64,000 bases of DNA from Nocardioides ochotonae (lineage in GTDB: Bacteria; Actinomycetota; Actinomycetes; Propionibacteriales; Nocardioidaceae). Made by a program: the position numbers and the translations under genes. The stretch is taken from assembly GCF_011420305.2 (NCBI RefSeq), contig NZ_CP061769.1:2033001-2097000 (forward strand), given 5' to 3'. Every line of letters starts with the position of its first letter. Within the stretch, counting starts at the first letter, position 1. Below the pieces are notes generated by a model that did no database searches, had not been told where the DNA came from, and saw only the letters and a program-made list of their open reading frames with translations. Shown piece by piece: positions 41,261 through 51,365 of the stretch.

Positions 41261-42142
41261 GTGCGGTCCTTGTCGTTCCTGTTCACTCGCCGCTGGATTC
41301 TCTTCCTGCTGGCGATCATCGTCCTCGGTACCGGGACCTGGTGGCTCGGCGAATGGCAGTTCGATCAGTTGGAGAAGCGCAAGGCTGCCAACGAGGTGGT
41401 GCGCACCAACGAGATGCTGACCCCGTCCCCGGTCGAGGAGGTCCTCTCCCCCGGCGCCGAGATCGACTCCGACGACGAGTGGCGCCTGGTCGAGGCGACG
41501 GGCCGCTACCTGCCCGAGGAGACCGTGCTGGTCCGCTACGCGACCAGCCCGTCCGGCGAGGGAAGCGGTGTGGACGTGGTCGTGCCGTTGCGCACCACCG
41601 ACGGCGCGGTGCTGCTCGTCAATCGCGGGTGGCAGGTGCGCGCCGACATCAGCGGCACGATCGGCGACATCCCTGAGCCCCCCGACGGCGAGGTGACAGT
41701 GACCGGCTGGGTGCGACCCGACGGCGAGGGCTCCAGCACCGAGGTGGTCGACGGCTCCACGCGCGCGATCAGCTCCGAGGCGATCAGCGAGGCCGAGGGC
41801 CTCGGCACGACGTACGGCGGCTGGATCGAGCTGCGCGACGAGGACGGGCAGAGCGCGGCGCCCCTGGAGTCGGCTCAGCTGCCGACGCTGGACAACGGCC
41901 CGCACTTCTTCTACGGCCTGCAGTGGTGGTTCTTCGGCGTCCTCGGCCTGGGTGGCTTCCTCTACCTGGCGTACGACGAGTGGCGCGGCGGGCCTGCCAA
42001 CCGCAAGCAGCGCCAGGGCGAGAGGCCGCCGTCGAAGGCCGACATCAGGCGGGCGCGTCGGGCGGCCGCCAAGCAGGCCGAGCGCGAGGCCCGACTGGCC
42101 GCCGAGCAGCAGGACCGGGCCCCGGCCGACAGCACCCGCTGA
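41261..42142 (+). CDS. SURF1 family cytochrome oxidase assembly protein
   Basis: A 293-residue protein with two membrane helices, one at residues 6-26 (FLFTRRWILFLLAIIVLGTG) and one near residue 215 (FYGLQWWFFGVLGLGGFLYL). LGEWQFDQLEKRKAANE and LLVNRGWQVRAD are SURF1 signatures. It helps insert heme A into cytochrome c oxidase. The GTG start at 41261 is 47 bp from the divergent moaA. A Lys/Ala/Arg-rich tail follows the last helix. Confidence 0.92.
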   Translation: MRSLSFLFTRRWILFLLAIIVLGTGTWWLGEWQFDQLEKRKAANEVVRTNEMLTPSPVEEVLSPGAEIDSDDEWRLVEATGRYLPEETVLVRYATSPSGEGSGVDVVVPLRTTDGAVLLVNRGWQVRADISGTIGDIPEPPDGEVTVTGWVRPDGEGSSTEVVDGSTRAISSEAISEAEGLGTTYGGWIELRDEDGQSAAPLESAQLPTLDNGPHFFYGLQWWFFGVLGLGGFLYLAYDEWRGGPANRKQRQGERPPSKADIRRARRAAAKQAEREARLAAEQQDRAPADSTR

Positions 42143-42170
42143 CCCCTTCCGGCGGCGTACCGGCGGGCTC

Positions 42171-42218
42171 GCGCAACCACAAGGGCCGAGTCACGCAACC
42201 ATTGGCGCCGACTCGCGG
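42171..42218. repeat. copy 1 of a 22-nt tandem intergenic repeat
   Basis: Two successive units, each of the form (G/A)CGCAACCA-N8-CGA(G/C)TC, fill the space between the SURF1 stop and the ABC exporter stop. The second unit, with the internal GGCGCC palindrome, is also found at 47198-47245 in the opposite orientation. Both copies lie at the ends of convergent genes. Confidence 0.7.
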
Positions 42219-42221
42219 TGG

Positions 42222-44105
42222 TCAGGCGCCGGGCACCACGACGTCGTCGAGGAACTGGGTGCGGTACAGGTCGGCGTAGAGGCCGCCCTGCGCGAGCAGC
42301 TCGGCGTGGGTGCCGCGCTGGACGATCCGGCCGCCCTCCAGCACCAGGATCTGGTCGGCCTGGCGCACGGTGGAGAGCCGGTGGGCGATCACCAGCGAGG
42401 TGCGGCCCTCCAGGGCCGCGTCGAGGGCACGCTGCACCGCGACCTCGGACTCGCTGTCCAGGTGGGCGGTGGCCTCGTCGAGCACCACGACCGACGGCGC
42501 CTTGAGCAGCAGCCGGGCGATCGCGAGCCGCTGGCGCTCGCCGCCGGAGAGCCGGTAGCCACGGTCGCCGACCACGGTGTCCAGCCCGTCGGGCAGCGAT
42601 CGCACCAGCCCGGCCACCTGCGCGGCCTCCAGCGCGTGCCAGACGGCGTCGTCGTCGGCGTCGGGGCGGGCGTAGAGCAGGTTGTTGCGGATCGTGTCGT
42701 GGAACATGTGGGCGTCCTGGGTGACGTACCCGACGGCGTCCTCGAGGGACTGGAGGGTCACGTCGCGGACGTCGTGGCCGTCGAGGCGCACCGCGCCGGT
42801 GTCCACGTCGTAGAGGCGTGCGACCAGGTGCGTGGCGGTGGTCTTGCCGGCGCCGGAGGGGCCCACCAGGGCGATCATCTGACCGGGCTCGGCGGTGAAG
42901 GTGACGTCGTGGAGCACCTGGGCCGCGGCTCGCGACTCGGAGCGGGCGACGACCTCGAGCGAGGCCAGCGAGATGTCGTCGGCGTGCGGGTAGGTGAAGC
43001 CGACGTGGTCGAACTCCAGGCGCGCGGCCTGCGGGGAGAGCTCGCCGGCACCGGGGCGCTCCTGCACGAGCGAGGGCAGGTCGAGCACCTCGAAGACCCG
43101 CTCGAAGCTCACCAGCGCGGTCATCACGTCGATGCGCACGTTGGAGAGCCCCTGCAGGGGCCCGAGCAGCCGCAGCAGCAGCGTCGCCAGCGCCAGCAGG
43201 GTGCCGATGGTGAGCGTGTCGTCGAGGACGAGGTGGCCGCCCACGCCGTACACGAGGGCGACGGCCAGGGCCGGCACCAGCGCCATCGCGGCCATGAAGA
43301 CCCGCGTCAGCAGCGAGATCCGGATGCCCAGGTCGCGCACGCGGGCCGCCTTGGTGGCGTAGAGCGCGTCCTCGTCGCCGCGGCGGCCGAAGAGCTTGAG
43401 GAGCATCGCGCCGCCGACGTTGAAGCGCTCGGTCATCATGTTGCCGAGGTCGGCGTTGCCGTCCATCTGCTGCCGCGTCAGCCCGGCGAGCCGGGCACCG
43501 ACGAACCGGCTGGCGAGGAACAGCACCGGGAAGAGCGCCAGGCACAGCAGGGTGACCTGCCAGCTGAGCGTGAGCATCGCGATGCCCACGACCACCACGG
43601 CGATCGAGTTGGACACCGTGCTGGAGAGCGTGGTGGTGAACGCGCGCTGCGCGCCGATCACGTCGTTGTTGAGCCGCGAGACGAGGGCGCCGGTCTGGGT
43701 GCGGGTGAAGAACGCCAGGCTCTGGCGCTGCACGTGGGCGAAGACGCTGGTGCGCAGGTCGAAGATCAGGCCCTCACCGATGCGGGAGGAGAACCAGCCG
43801 TTGAGCACGGTCAGGATGGCGCTGAGCACGGCGAACCCGGCCATCGCCAGGGCCAGCACGGTCACCAGACCGCTGTCGTTGCCGAGGATGCCGTCGTCGA
43901 CGACCTTCTTGACCAGCAGCGGCGTGACCACGACGGTCGCGGCGTCGATGACGGTGAGGACCAGGAAGACGGCGATCAGCGCCCGGTGCGGGCGCGCGAA
44001 GGCGAGGATGCGTCGCAGGGTCCCCCGCTCGATCCTGTTCTCCACCGCACTGCGATCGGTGCGCAAGTGGCGCATCGCCGGTCCCATGCCCTGCATCCCG
44101 GACAC
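42222..44105 (-). CDS. ABC exporter, fused permease and ATPase
   Basis: A 627-residue half-exporter. Six membrane helices occupy roughly residues 35-330, then the ATPase: Walker A GPSGAGKTT, signature LSGGERQRLAIARLL, Walker B SVVVLDEATAHLD, and the H-loop VIAHRLSTV. It is a homodimeric or paired drug or lipid exporter; the substrate is unknown. GTG 44105 has GGAGG 5 nt upstream, which supports this start over ATG 44096. Confidence 0.93.
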   Translation of the reverse strand: MSGMQGMGPAMRHLRTDRSAVENRIERGTLRRILAFARPHRALIAVFLVLTVIDAATVVVTPLLVKKVVDDGILGNDSGLVTVLALAMAGFAVLSAILTVLNGWFSSRIGEGLIFDLRTSVFAHVQRQSLAFFTRTQTGALVSRLNNDVIGAQRAFTTTLSSTVSNSIAVVVVGIAMLTLSWQVTLLCLALFPVLFLASRFVGARLAGLTRQQMDGNADLGNMMTERFNVGGAMLLKLFGRRGDEDALYATKAARVRDLGIRISLLTRVFMAAMALVPALAVALVYGVGGHLVLDDTLTIGTLLALATLLLRLLGPLQGLSNVRIDVMTALVSFERVFEVLDLPSLVQERPGAGELSPQAARLEFDHVGFTYPHADDISLASLEVVARSESRAAAQVLHDVTFTAEPGQMIALVGPSGAGKTTATHLVARLYDVDTGAVRLDGHDVRDVTLQSLEDAVGYVTQDAHMFHDTIRNNLLYARPDADDDAVWHALEAAQVAGLVRSLPDGLDTVVGDRGYRLSGGERQRLAIARLLLKAPSVVVLDEATAHLDSESEVAVQRALDAALEGRTSLVIAHRLSTVRQADQILVLEGGRIVQRGTHAELLAQGGLYADLYRTQFLDDVVVPGA

Positions 44106-44183
44106 CTGTCCTCCTGCTCGTTCCTGCTCGTGTCCCCCGTGGTGCTCGATCGTGGTGTCGGGCCGCCCGATCGGCCCGGCGCC

Positions 44184-44987
44184 TCAGCGCCCGACGAGTG
44201 CCGCGACCTCGCGGAAGCGCCGGCCCTGCGCCTCGCGCTCGAGGCGGCGCTGCTCGTCCAGGCTCCGGTCGGCCGCCCCCTGCAGGAGCGCCTTGGTCTC
44301 GCGCACCGCCCCGACCATCGGCGCGGTGAGAGCAGCTGCGAGGTCGGCCACCGCGGCGTCGAGCTCGGTGGTGGGTACGACGCGCTGGGCCAGGCCGATG
44401 GCTGCGGCCTCGCGCGCGTCGACCATCCGGGCCGTGGCGCAGATCTCGAGTGCTCGTGCATATCCAACGGCCTCGACGAGGGGCTTTGTTCCCGTGAGGT
44501 CGGGGACCAGCCCGAGCGCCGACTCCTTCATGCACAGCTGGGCGTCCTCGGCGAGGACCCGCAGGTCGCACGAGAGGGCGAGCTGGAAGCCCGCGCCGAT
44601 CGCGTAGCCCTGCACCGCGGCGATCGAGACGAACCGCGGGTCGCGCAGGAACGTGAAGCCCCGCTGGTACTCCTCGATCGTGGCCGAGAGCCCGGCGTCG
44701 TCGAGGCGGAGCAGGTCCGCGACCGTCTCGGTGCCCGGGGCGCCGGCGGTCGGGTCCAGCATCGAGCGGTCCAGCCCGGCCGAGAAGCTCTGGCCGACGC
44801 CGCGCACCACGACGACGCGTACGTCGTCGCCGATGGACGCGCCGATCTCGGCCAGGGTCCGCCACATGAGCGGGGTCTGGGCGTTGCGGACCGCCGGGCG
44901 GTCCAGCGTGATCGTGAGGACCGCGCCGTCCTGGGCGAGCTGCAGGCCGCTGTCGGCGAGGACGTCGGGGCTCACGGGAGAGGTCAT
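44184..44987 (-). CDS. enoyl-CoA hydratase/isomerase family protein
   Basis: A 267-residue crotonase. LTITLDRPAVRNAQTPLMWR, VVVRGVGQSFSAGLDRSM and VQGYAIGAGFQLALSCDLRV form the CoA site and oxyanion hole; the second catalytic Glu of hydratases at ESALGLVPD is replaced by Leu-Val-Pro-Asp, so activity may differ. It is adjacent to an ABC-F gene as EchA12 is in M. tuberculosis (from memory). Confidence 0.9.
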   Translation of the reverse strand: MTSPVSPDVLADSGLQLAQDGAVLTITLDRPAVRNAQTPLMWRTLAEIGASIGDDVRVVVVRGVGQSFSAGLDRSMLDPTAGAPGTETVADLLRLDDAGLSATIEEYQRGFTFLRDPRFVSIAAVQGYAIGAGFQLALSCDLRVLAEDAQLCMKESALGLVPDLTGTKPLVEAVGYARALEICATARMVDAREAAAIGLAQRVVPTTELDAAVADLAAALTAPMVGAVRETKALLQGAADRSLDEQRRLEREAQGRRFREVAALVGR

Positions 44988-45007
44988 GGCCGCAGTCTAG
45001 GAACGGC

Positions 45008-45023
45008 GCGCGCCGCGGCGCGC
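45008..45023 (-). terminator. perfect GC palindrome after the ABC-F gene
   Basis: GCGCGCCGCGGCGCGC is a complete 16-bp palindrome 42 bp beyond the ABC-F stop on the minus strand. It could form a hairpin only with a tiny loop, so it is a weak terminator candidate. Confidence 0.35.
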
Positions 45024-45045
45024 ACCCGTCCCCCTCCGGGCCCGG

Positions 45046-45064
45046 CCCGAGGTCAGGCCCGAGG

Positions 45065-45069
<5 letters not shown>
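45046..45069. repeat. 12-nt tandem duplication covering the ABC-F stop codon
   Basis: CCCGAGGTCAGG occurs twice in succession (45046-45057 and 45058-45069). On the minus strand the two copies place two in-frame TGA codons twelve bases apart, the first being the real stop. Confidence 0.7.
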
Positions 45070-46663
<1,594 letters not shown>

Positions 46664-46766
46664 GAGGGGCACGAGTCTAGAGGCGGCACCGGGCTTCCCC
46701 ATCTTCGCCGCAGATTCCTCGCGCAGAGTGCTGCCGACCTCACCCTGAGGCGCTAGCCTGCCCCAC

Positions 46767-47192
46767 GTGAGCGATGCCAGCGGGGAGCAACGGTCGGCGG
46801 CGCCGCGCGCGGCCACGGGGAGACCCCTGCGGGTGCTGGTCGCCGACGACTTCGAACCCGTGCGCACCCTCGCCGTGCGGATGCTGGAGAAGCTCGGCCA
46901 CCACGAGGTCTCCGAGGCCGCGGATGGCCAGGAGGCCGTGCAGGCTCTGGAGCGTGCGCCGCACGACCTGCTCCTGCTCGATCTGTCGATGCCGCGGATG
47001 TCGGGTCTCGACGTCGTGCGGTGGGTCAACAACCGCCCCGAGATCGGCGCCGTCCTGACGATCGTGGTGATCAGCGCCTCCGCCCACGACGAGCGCCCGA
47101 CGCTGGCCGAGCTCGGCGTCTCGCGGGTCCTGCCCAAGCCGTTCCGGCTCCAGCAGATCGCCGACGTGATCGCCAGCCTCCCCCGCCGCTGA
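46767..47192 (+). CDS. single-domain response regulator
   Basis: A 141-residue receiver (CheY-like) protein. The acidic pocket is Asp27-Asp28 in VLVADDFEPVR, the phospho-acceptor is Asp72 in LLLLDLSMPRMSG, Ser/Thr in VVISAS and Lys124 in VLPKPF. No output domain and no histidine kinase nearby. A 20-residue Ser/Ala/Arg-rich head precedes the domain. GTG 46767. It is divergent from the ABC-F gene and converges on a kinase-like gene. Confidence 0.9.
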   Translation: MSDASGEQRSAAPRAATGRPLRVLVADDFEPVRTLAVRMLEKLGHHEVSEAADGQEAVQALERAPHDLLLLDLSMPRMSGLDVVRWVNNRPEIGAVLTIVVISASAHDERPTLAELGVSRVLPKPFRLQQIADVIASLPRR

Positions 47193-47197
47193 TCCTC

Positions 47198-47245
47198 CCG
47201 CGAGTCGGCGCCAATGGTTGCGCGAGTCGGGGCTAATGGTTGCGC
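47198..47245. repeat. copy 2 of the 22-nt tandem intergenic repeat
   Basis: Two units, GAGTCGGCGCCAATGGTTGC and a nearly identical GAGTCGGGGCTAATGGTTGC, are the reverse complement of the repeat at 42171-42218. The element covers the 40-bp gap after the response regulator and the last two codons and stop of the convergent kinase-like gene. Confidence 0.7.
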
Positions 47246-48162
47246 GCTGAGCCCAGCAGGTCCTCGATCAGTGGGAACTGGCGCTGCAGGGCCTGCAGGT
47301 GCGGGGCCACTGCCGGGTGCCGGTACTTGCCGGCGAGCGCGCCCTCTCCCCCGGCCACCCGGGCCAGCGCCCATTCGGCCCGGTTCAGCGCGGTGAGTAC
47401 GGCGGTGACCCGCGCCCCGTGCGCTGCCTCGCGGCGCACCGCCTCGGACGGCGGCCCGGCCAGCCCGCCGACGTAGGCCTCGAGCAGCGGCTCGAGGCTC
47501 TCGCGCGCGGAGAGCAGGTAGTACCCGAGGTCCCCGCCCACCGGGCCGGTGCCGAGCGTGCCCCAGTCGAGCGCGACGACGTCGGCGTCGTGGCGGCCCG
47601 GGAGGTTGCCGGGCACCGGGTCGCCGTGCTGGAGGACCTGCGGCAGCGCGTCGAGGGAGTCCAGCAGGCTGCCGCGCCGGGTCCACAGGTGCTCCGCCAC
47701 GTCGGCGACCGGCGTCCGCGCGAGGGTGCGCCACCCGCCGTACCGCTCGACGCGCAGCACCCGGTCGCGCAGCTGGTCGCTCGCCAGCCACGGCGCGCGC
47801 ACGCCGCTCGCTGCGAAGCGCCCCAGGGCCCGCGCCACGAAGAGGCCGGTGTTGCGCGCGTCCGCGACGGACTCCTGGACGAGGGTGATGCCGTCGGCGT
47901 CCTCCTCGACGGCCGTCGTCGGCATCCGCAGCCCCGGCGTCGCGTCGAGCAGGCCGCTGGTCGCGGCGTCCGCCTCCCGTCGCCAGTACGCCGCGTGACG
48001 CGGCTGGCTCAGGGCCGCCGGGTCGTCCGCTGCCGGGGCGAGCAGCCGCTTGACGACCACCTCCTGCCCGCCGAGCCGGGCGCGCCAGACCCCCAGGGTG
48101 GAGGTGCCGGTGCCACCGGGAAGGGGCTGCCAGCCGGGCTCGGGCTGCCACATGCCGGTCAT
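47233..48162 (-). CDS. aminoglycoside phosphotransferase-like kinase family protein
   Basis: A 309-residue protein-kinase-fold enzyme. An N-lobe Lys lies in VVVKRLL, the Brenner-type catalytic loop is LQHGDPVPGNLPG, and VALDWGTLGTGPVGGDLG is the metal-binding DxG equivalent. Such APH-like proteins phosphorylate small molecules; antibiotic resistance is not implied. Its 3' end lies inside the repeat at 47198-47245. ATG 48162, 54 bp downstream of the acVLRF1 gene stop. Confidence 0.85.
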   Translation of the reverse strand: MTGMWQPEPGWQPLPGGTGTSTLGVWRARLGGQEVVVKRLLAPAADDPAALSQPRHAAYWRREADAATSGLLDATPGLRMPTTAVEEDADGITLVQESVADARNTGLFVARALGRFAASGVRAPWLASDQLRDRVLRVERYGGWRTLARTPVADVAEHLWTRRGSLLDSLDALPQVLQHGDPVPGNLPGRHDADVVALDWGTLGTGPVGGDLGYYLLSARESLEPLLEAYVGGLAGPPSEAVRREAAHGARVTAVLTALNRAEWALARVAGGEGALAGKYRHPAVAPHLQALQRQFPLIEDLLGSARNH

Positions 48163-48216
48163 CCTGACAGAGCGAGGGGCCGCCGGCCGGGAGGTCGCGC
48201 GTGGGTGCGGCGGGGC

Positions 48217-48852
48217 TCAGTCCTCGCCGGGCTCGGCGTTGTGGACCTCGACGGCCAGCTTGCCGGCGTCGCGGACCGCCTCCTCGAGCACCGCGCGGCG
48301 CGGGTCCGGGACGGCCAGCCACAGGTCGCTCGGCGCCAGGCCGCGCAGCCGCGGGTCGGCGAGGACCTCCTCGACGGCGGTGTGATCGCCACCGGTGACC
48401 ACGGGACCGGTGAGGTCCCCGAGGATCCGGACGGCGTGCTCGGCGGCCGCCTCGTAGGCCTGCCGCGCCTGGTTGTCGCGTCGCCGGGCGAAGCGCTGCT
48501 GGCTCTGCCCGCCGGCCTTCGTGCGTCCCTGCACGTGGCGCTGGCCGACCTTGGAGGCGACGGTGCGCTCCCCGGCCAGGCGCGCGACCGCGAAGCCACC
48601 CTTGCGCACCAGCAGCACGCCCCAGTCCTGCGGCACGCTCGCCGCAGCCGCGAAGGCCGCAGCGTCCGCCGGCCCGTCGTACGACGCGGCGAACGGCAGC
48701 CGCGCGAGGAACGTCGAGCCGTCCTCGGCGAGCCCGCCCAGCGCGCCGTCCGCGACGCTCAGCGCGGTCGCACCGTGCCGGGCCCGGAAGTTCTCCACCC
48801 AGCGCTCCCAGCGCTGCGGGGCGAGGAGCACCCGCGTCGGCGGGGGCGTCAC
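48217..48852 (-). CDS. acVLRF1 family peptidyl-tRNA hydrolase/release-factor-like protein
   Basis: A 211-residue actinobacterial Vms1-like release factor. The segment GQRHVQGRTKAGGQSQQRFA contains the catalytic Gln loop equivalent to the GGQ motif of eRF1 and Vms1; WGVLLVRKGGFAVARLAG is the preceding strand pair. By family knowledge such proteins cleave peptidyl-tRNA on stalled large ribosomal subunits. It is coupled by ATGA to the upstream ASCH-like gene at the end of the SUF operon. Confidence 0.9.
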   Translation of the reverse strand: MTPPPTRVLLAPQRWERWVENFRARHGATALSVADGALGGLAEDGSTFLARLPFAASYDGPADAAAFAAAASVPQDWGVLLVRKGGFAVARLAGERTVASKVGQRHVQGRTKAGGQSQQRFARRRDNQARQAYEAAAEHAVRILGDLTGPVVTGGDHTAVEEVLADPRLRGLAPSDLWLAVPDPRRAVLEEAVRDAGKLAVEVHNAEPGED

Positions 48853-49202
48853 TGGCTGTGCAGCACGCGCAGGTGCTCGACGACCTCGACCGGGCCGACC
48901 TCGACCCGCTCGGTCACCACCAGGGCCCGCGGGCTCCCCGCGCCGTCCAGGACGATGCCCAGGGTGCCGACCTCGGGTGCCGGGACACCGGCGGACTCGA
49001 GCTCCGCCAGCGGGACCGCGAGCGTCGTGCCCGAGCCGTCGAGGAGCTCGCGCAGGCCGGCGTCGGCCTGCGCGGGCTCCTCACCGAACGACCACGTGGG
49101 CGGCGGCACCGCACCGACCGGAGTGGCCGGGAAGTAGCCGGGAAGCGGCTGGAGCCGGGCGTGCGAGCGCGCGACCTGCCAGAAGTTCTCCACCGCATCC
49201 AT
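48849..49202 (-). CDS. ASCH domain-like protein
   Basis: A 117-residue protein. PTWSFGEEPAQADAGLRELL, a hydroxyl-rich turn, and VGTLGIVLDGAGSPRALVVT follow the ASCH/PUA-like fold pattern, which usually binds RNA or nucleotides. The usual Thr/Lys-rich Gly-Thr-Lys loop appears as GSGTTLAVP. ATG 49202 gives MDAVENFWQVARSH; a longer upstream start would run into sufT. It sits 11 bp after sufT and overlaps acVLRF1. Confidence 0.75.
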   Translation of the reverse strand: MDAVENFWQVARSHARLQPLPGYFPATPVGAVPPPTWSFGEEPAQADAGLRELLDGSGTTLAVPLAELESAGVPAPEVGTLGIVLDGAGSPRALVVTERVEVGPVEVVEHLRVLHSQ

Positions 49203-49213
49203 GTCGGTGCGGG

Positions 49214-49627
49214 TCAGACGTTGAAGCCGAGGGCGCGCAGCTGCTCGCGACCGTCGTCGGTGATCTTGTCCGGACCCCACGGCGGCATCCAGACCCAGTT
49301 GATGGCGACGTCGCTGACGATGCCCTCGAGCGCGCCGTGGGTCTGGTCCTCGATGACGTCGGTCAGCGGGCAGGCCGCCGAGGTGAGCGTCATGTCGAGC
49401 ACGCAGTTGGCGTTCTCGTCGATGTGCACGTCGTAGACCAGGCCGAGGTCGACGACGTTGATGCCGAGCTCGGGGTCGACGACGTCCTTCATCGCCTCGG
49501 TGACGTCGTCGACGCTCACGGACGAGGTGGCCGAGCTGCTGCCCGAGCCGCTCGCCGCGGGCACCTCCGGCAGGTCGCCGTGGTCCACGGCGCCGGTGTC
49601 CCCGGCGGTGGTCTCGGTCTCAGGCAT
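49214..49627 (-). CDS. sufT: SufT/DUF59 iron-sulfur assembly factor
   Basis: A 137-residue protein with a 40-residue Ser/Gly-rich head followed by the MIP18/DUF59 domain: DVVDPELGINVVDLGLVYDV, LTSAACPLTDVIED with the conserved Cys, and the tail WVWMPPWGPDKITDDGREQL. SufT helps mature iron-sulfur proteins. Its start overlaps the sufU stop by 8 bp, so it belongs to the operon. The M. tuberculosis counterpart is Rv1466. Confidence 0.93.
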   Translation of the reverse strand: MPETETTAGDTGAVDHGDLPEVPAASGSGSSSATSSVSVDDVTEAMKDVVDPELGINVVDLGLVYDVHIDENANCVLDMTLTSAACPLTDVIEDQTHGALEGIVSDVAINWVWMPPWGPDKITDDGREQLRALGFNV

Positions 49628-50090
49628 GGTTCTCCTCGGTGACTCGGGCGGTGGCGTCCTTGAACGCCATCCAGGACAGCAGCGCGCACTTGACGCGCGC
49701 AGGGAACTTGGCGACACCGGCGAACGCGATGCCGTCCTCGAGGACGTCCTCGTCGGGCTCGACGGTGCCCTTGCCCTGCATCAGGGTCAGGAAGCTCTCG
49801 TGCACCGTCATCGCCTCGGCGACCGGGCGTCCGATCACCAGGTCGGTCAGCACGGAGGCGGAGGCCTGCGAGATCGAGCACCCCACGGAGTCGTAGGAGA
49901 CGTCCTGGACCACGGGGCCCTCGGCCCCGTCGGCCAGGTGGACGCGCAGGGTGATCTCGTCACCGCAGGTCGGGTTGACGTGGTGCACCTCGGCGCCGAA
50001 CGGCTCGCGAAGCCCCTTGTGGTGGGGGTTCTTGTAGTGGTCCAGGATGATCTCCTGGTACAGCGAGTCGAGGTTCGGGTCAGCAGTCAT
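49620..50090 (-). CDS. sufU: SUF system NifU-like scaffold/sulfur-transfer protein
   Basis: A 156-residue SufU. The three zinc-ligand Cys are in HVNPTCGDEITL, SVGCSISQASASVL and FPARVKCALLSW; the Asp ligand is in the first motif. A SufU-type insertion between the second and third Cys is present. It accepts persulfide sulfur from SufS. The gene begins 8 bp after the sufS stop. Confidence 0.95.
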   Translation of the reverse strand: MTADPNLDSLYQEIILDHYKNPHHKGLREPFGAEVHHVNPTCGDEITLRVHLADGAEGPVVQDVSYDSVGCSISQASASVLTDLVIGRPVAEAMTVHESFLTLMQGKGTVEPDEDVLEDGIAFAGVAKFPARVKCALLSWMAFKDATARVTEENHA

Positions 50091-50097
50091 CGACGGA

Positions 50098-51363
50098 TCA
50101 GCCCACCTTGAAGTAGGAGCGGGTGTACTCGAGGCCCTCGATCAGCGTGTCGATCTCCGCCGGCGTGGTGTAGAGGTACGACGACATCCGCGTCGAGCTC
50201 TGCACCCCGAACCGGGCGTGCGCGGGGCGCGCGCAGTGGTGTCCGGCGCGCACCGCGATGCCGCGCGAGTCGAGCACCTGGGCGATGTCGTGGGGGTGCA
50301 CCCCGTCGAGCTCGAAGGAGATCGCACCGCCGCGCCGGGTCGGGTCGAGCGGACCCAGCACCCGCATGCCGGGCACCCCCTGCAGGCCCTCGAGGGCGTA
50401 GCCGGTGAGCGCCTGCTCGTGGGCGTGGATCGCCTCGAGGCCGATCGAGGAGAGGTACTGCAGCGCGGCGCCGAGGCCGACGGCCTCGACGATCGGCGGC
50501 GTACCGGCCTCGAACTTGTGCGGGAGCCCGGCGTACGTCGAGCCCTCCATGCGCACGGTCTCGATCATCTCGCCGCCGCCGAGGAACGGCGGCAGCTTCT
50601 CGAGGATCTCGCGACGACCCCAGAGCACGCCGATGCCGGTCGGACCGACGACCTTGTGGCCGGTGAAGGCCAGCAGGTCGGCGCCCGAGGCGACGACGTC
50701 GACGGGGAGCTGCGGCGCCGCCTGGGAGGCGTCGACGACCACGATCGCGCCGACCTCGTGGGCACGGCGGGCGATGTCGGCGACCGGGTTGATGGTGCCG
50801 AGCATGTTCGACACCCAGGTCAGCGAGACCACCTTGGTGCGCTCGTTGATCAGCTCATCGATGTTGGACAGGTCGAGCTCGCCCTCGTCGGTGAGCCCGA
50901 ACCAGCGCAGGGTCGCGCCCTTGCGCTCGGTGAGCAGCTGCCACGGCACGATGTTGGAGTGGTGCTCCATCTCGGTGATCAGCACCTCGTCTCCGGGGCC
51001 GATCTCGAGCTCACCGGTCGCCCACATGAGGGTGTTCGCCACCAGGTTGAGCGCCTCGGAGGCGTTCTTGGTGAAGATCACCTCATCGCGGCTCGGGGCG
51101 TTGAGGAACCCCGCGACGATGTCGCGGGCCCCCTCGAAGGCCTCCGAGGACTCCGCGCCGAGCTGGTGCATCGCACGCGCGACGTTCGCGTTGTGCCGCT
51201 CGAGGTGGTCGACCATGGCGTCGATGACGCACTGCGGCTTCTGCGAGGTGTTCGCGCTGTCCAGGTAGACCAAGGGCATCCCGTCCGCGAGCTCGCGCTC
51301 GAGGATCGGGAAGTCCTTGCGGATGACCTCCAGCTCGGGGAGGAGACCGGTCAGCTCAGGCAT
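50098..51363 (-). CDS. sufS: cysteine desulfurase SufS
   Basis: A 421-residue PLP enzyme. LVYLDSANTSQKPQCVIDAM is the N-terminal family motif, LAFTGHKVVGPTGIGVLWGR holds the PLP Lys, and AGHHCARPAHARFG the active-site Cys that carries the persulfide. It provides sulfur for cluster assembly. It lies between sufC and sufU with spacings of 2 and 7 bp. Confidence 0.96.
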   Translation of the reverse strand: MPELTGLLPELEVIRKDFPILERELADGMPLVYLDSANTSQKPQCVIDAMVDHLERHNANVARAMHQLGAESSEAFEGARDIVAGFLNAPSRDEVIFTKNASEALNLVANTLMWATGELEIGPGDEVLITEMEHHSNIVPWQLLTERKGATLRWFGLTDEGELDLSNIDELINERTKVVSLTWVSNMLGTINPVADIARRAHEVGAIVVVDASQAAPQLPVDVVASGADLLAFTGHKVVGPTGIGVLWGRREILEKLPPFLGGGEMIETVRMEGSTYAGLPHKFEAGTPPIVEAVGLGAALQYLSSIGLEAIHAHEQALTGYALEGLQGVPGMRVLGPLDPTRRGGAISFELDGVHPHDIAQVLDSRGIAVRAGHHCARPAHARFGVQSSTRMSSYLYTTPAEIDTLIEGLEYTRSYFKVG

Positions 51364-51365
51364 GC

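Noticed and set aside
47233..48162. Aminoglycoside resistance gene
   Set aside because: The protein has the broad APH kinase fold only; there is no specific resistance signature or mobile context, so a resistance claim is not supported.
46664..48322. Upstream extension of the ABC-F frame to position 48322
   Set aside because: It would read through the opposite-strand response regulator and the kinase-like gene. The ABC-F family begins at the MITASQLEV methionine.
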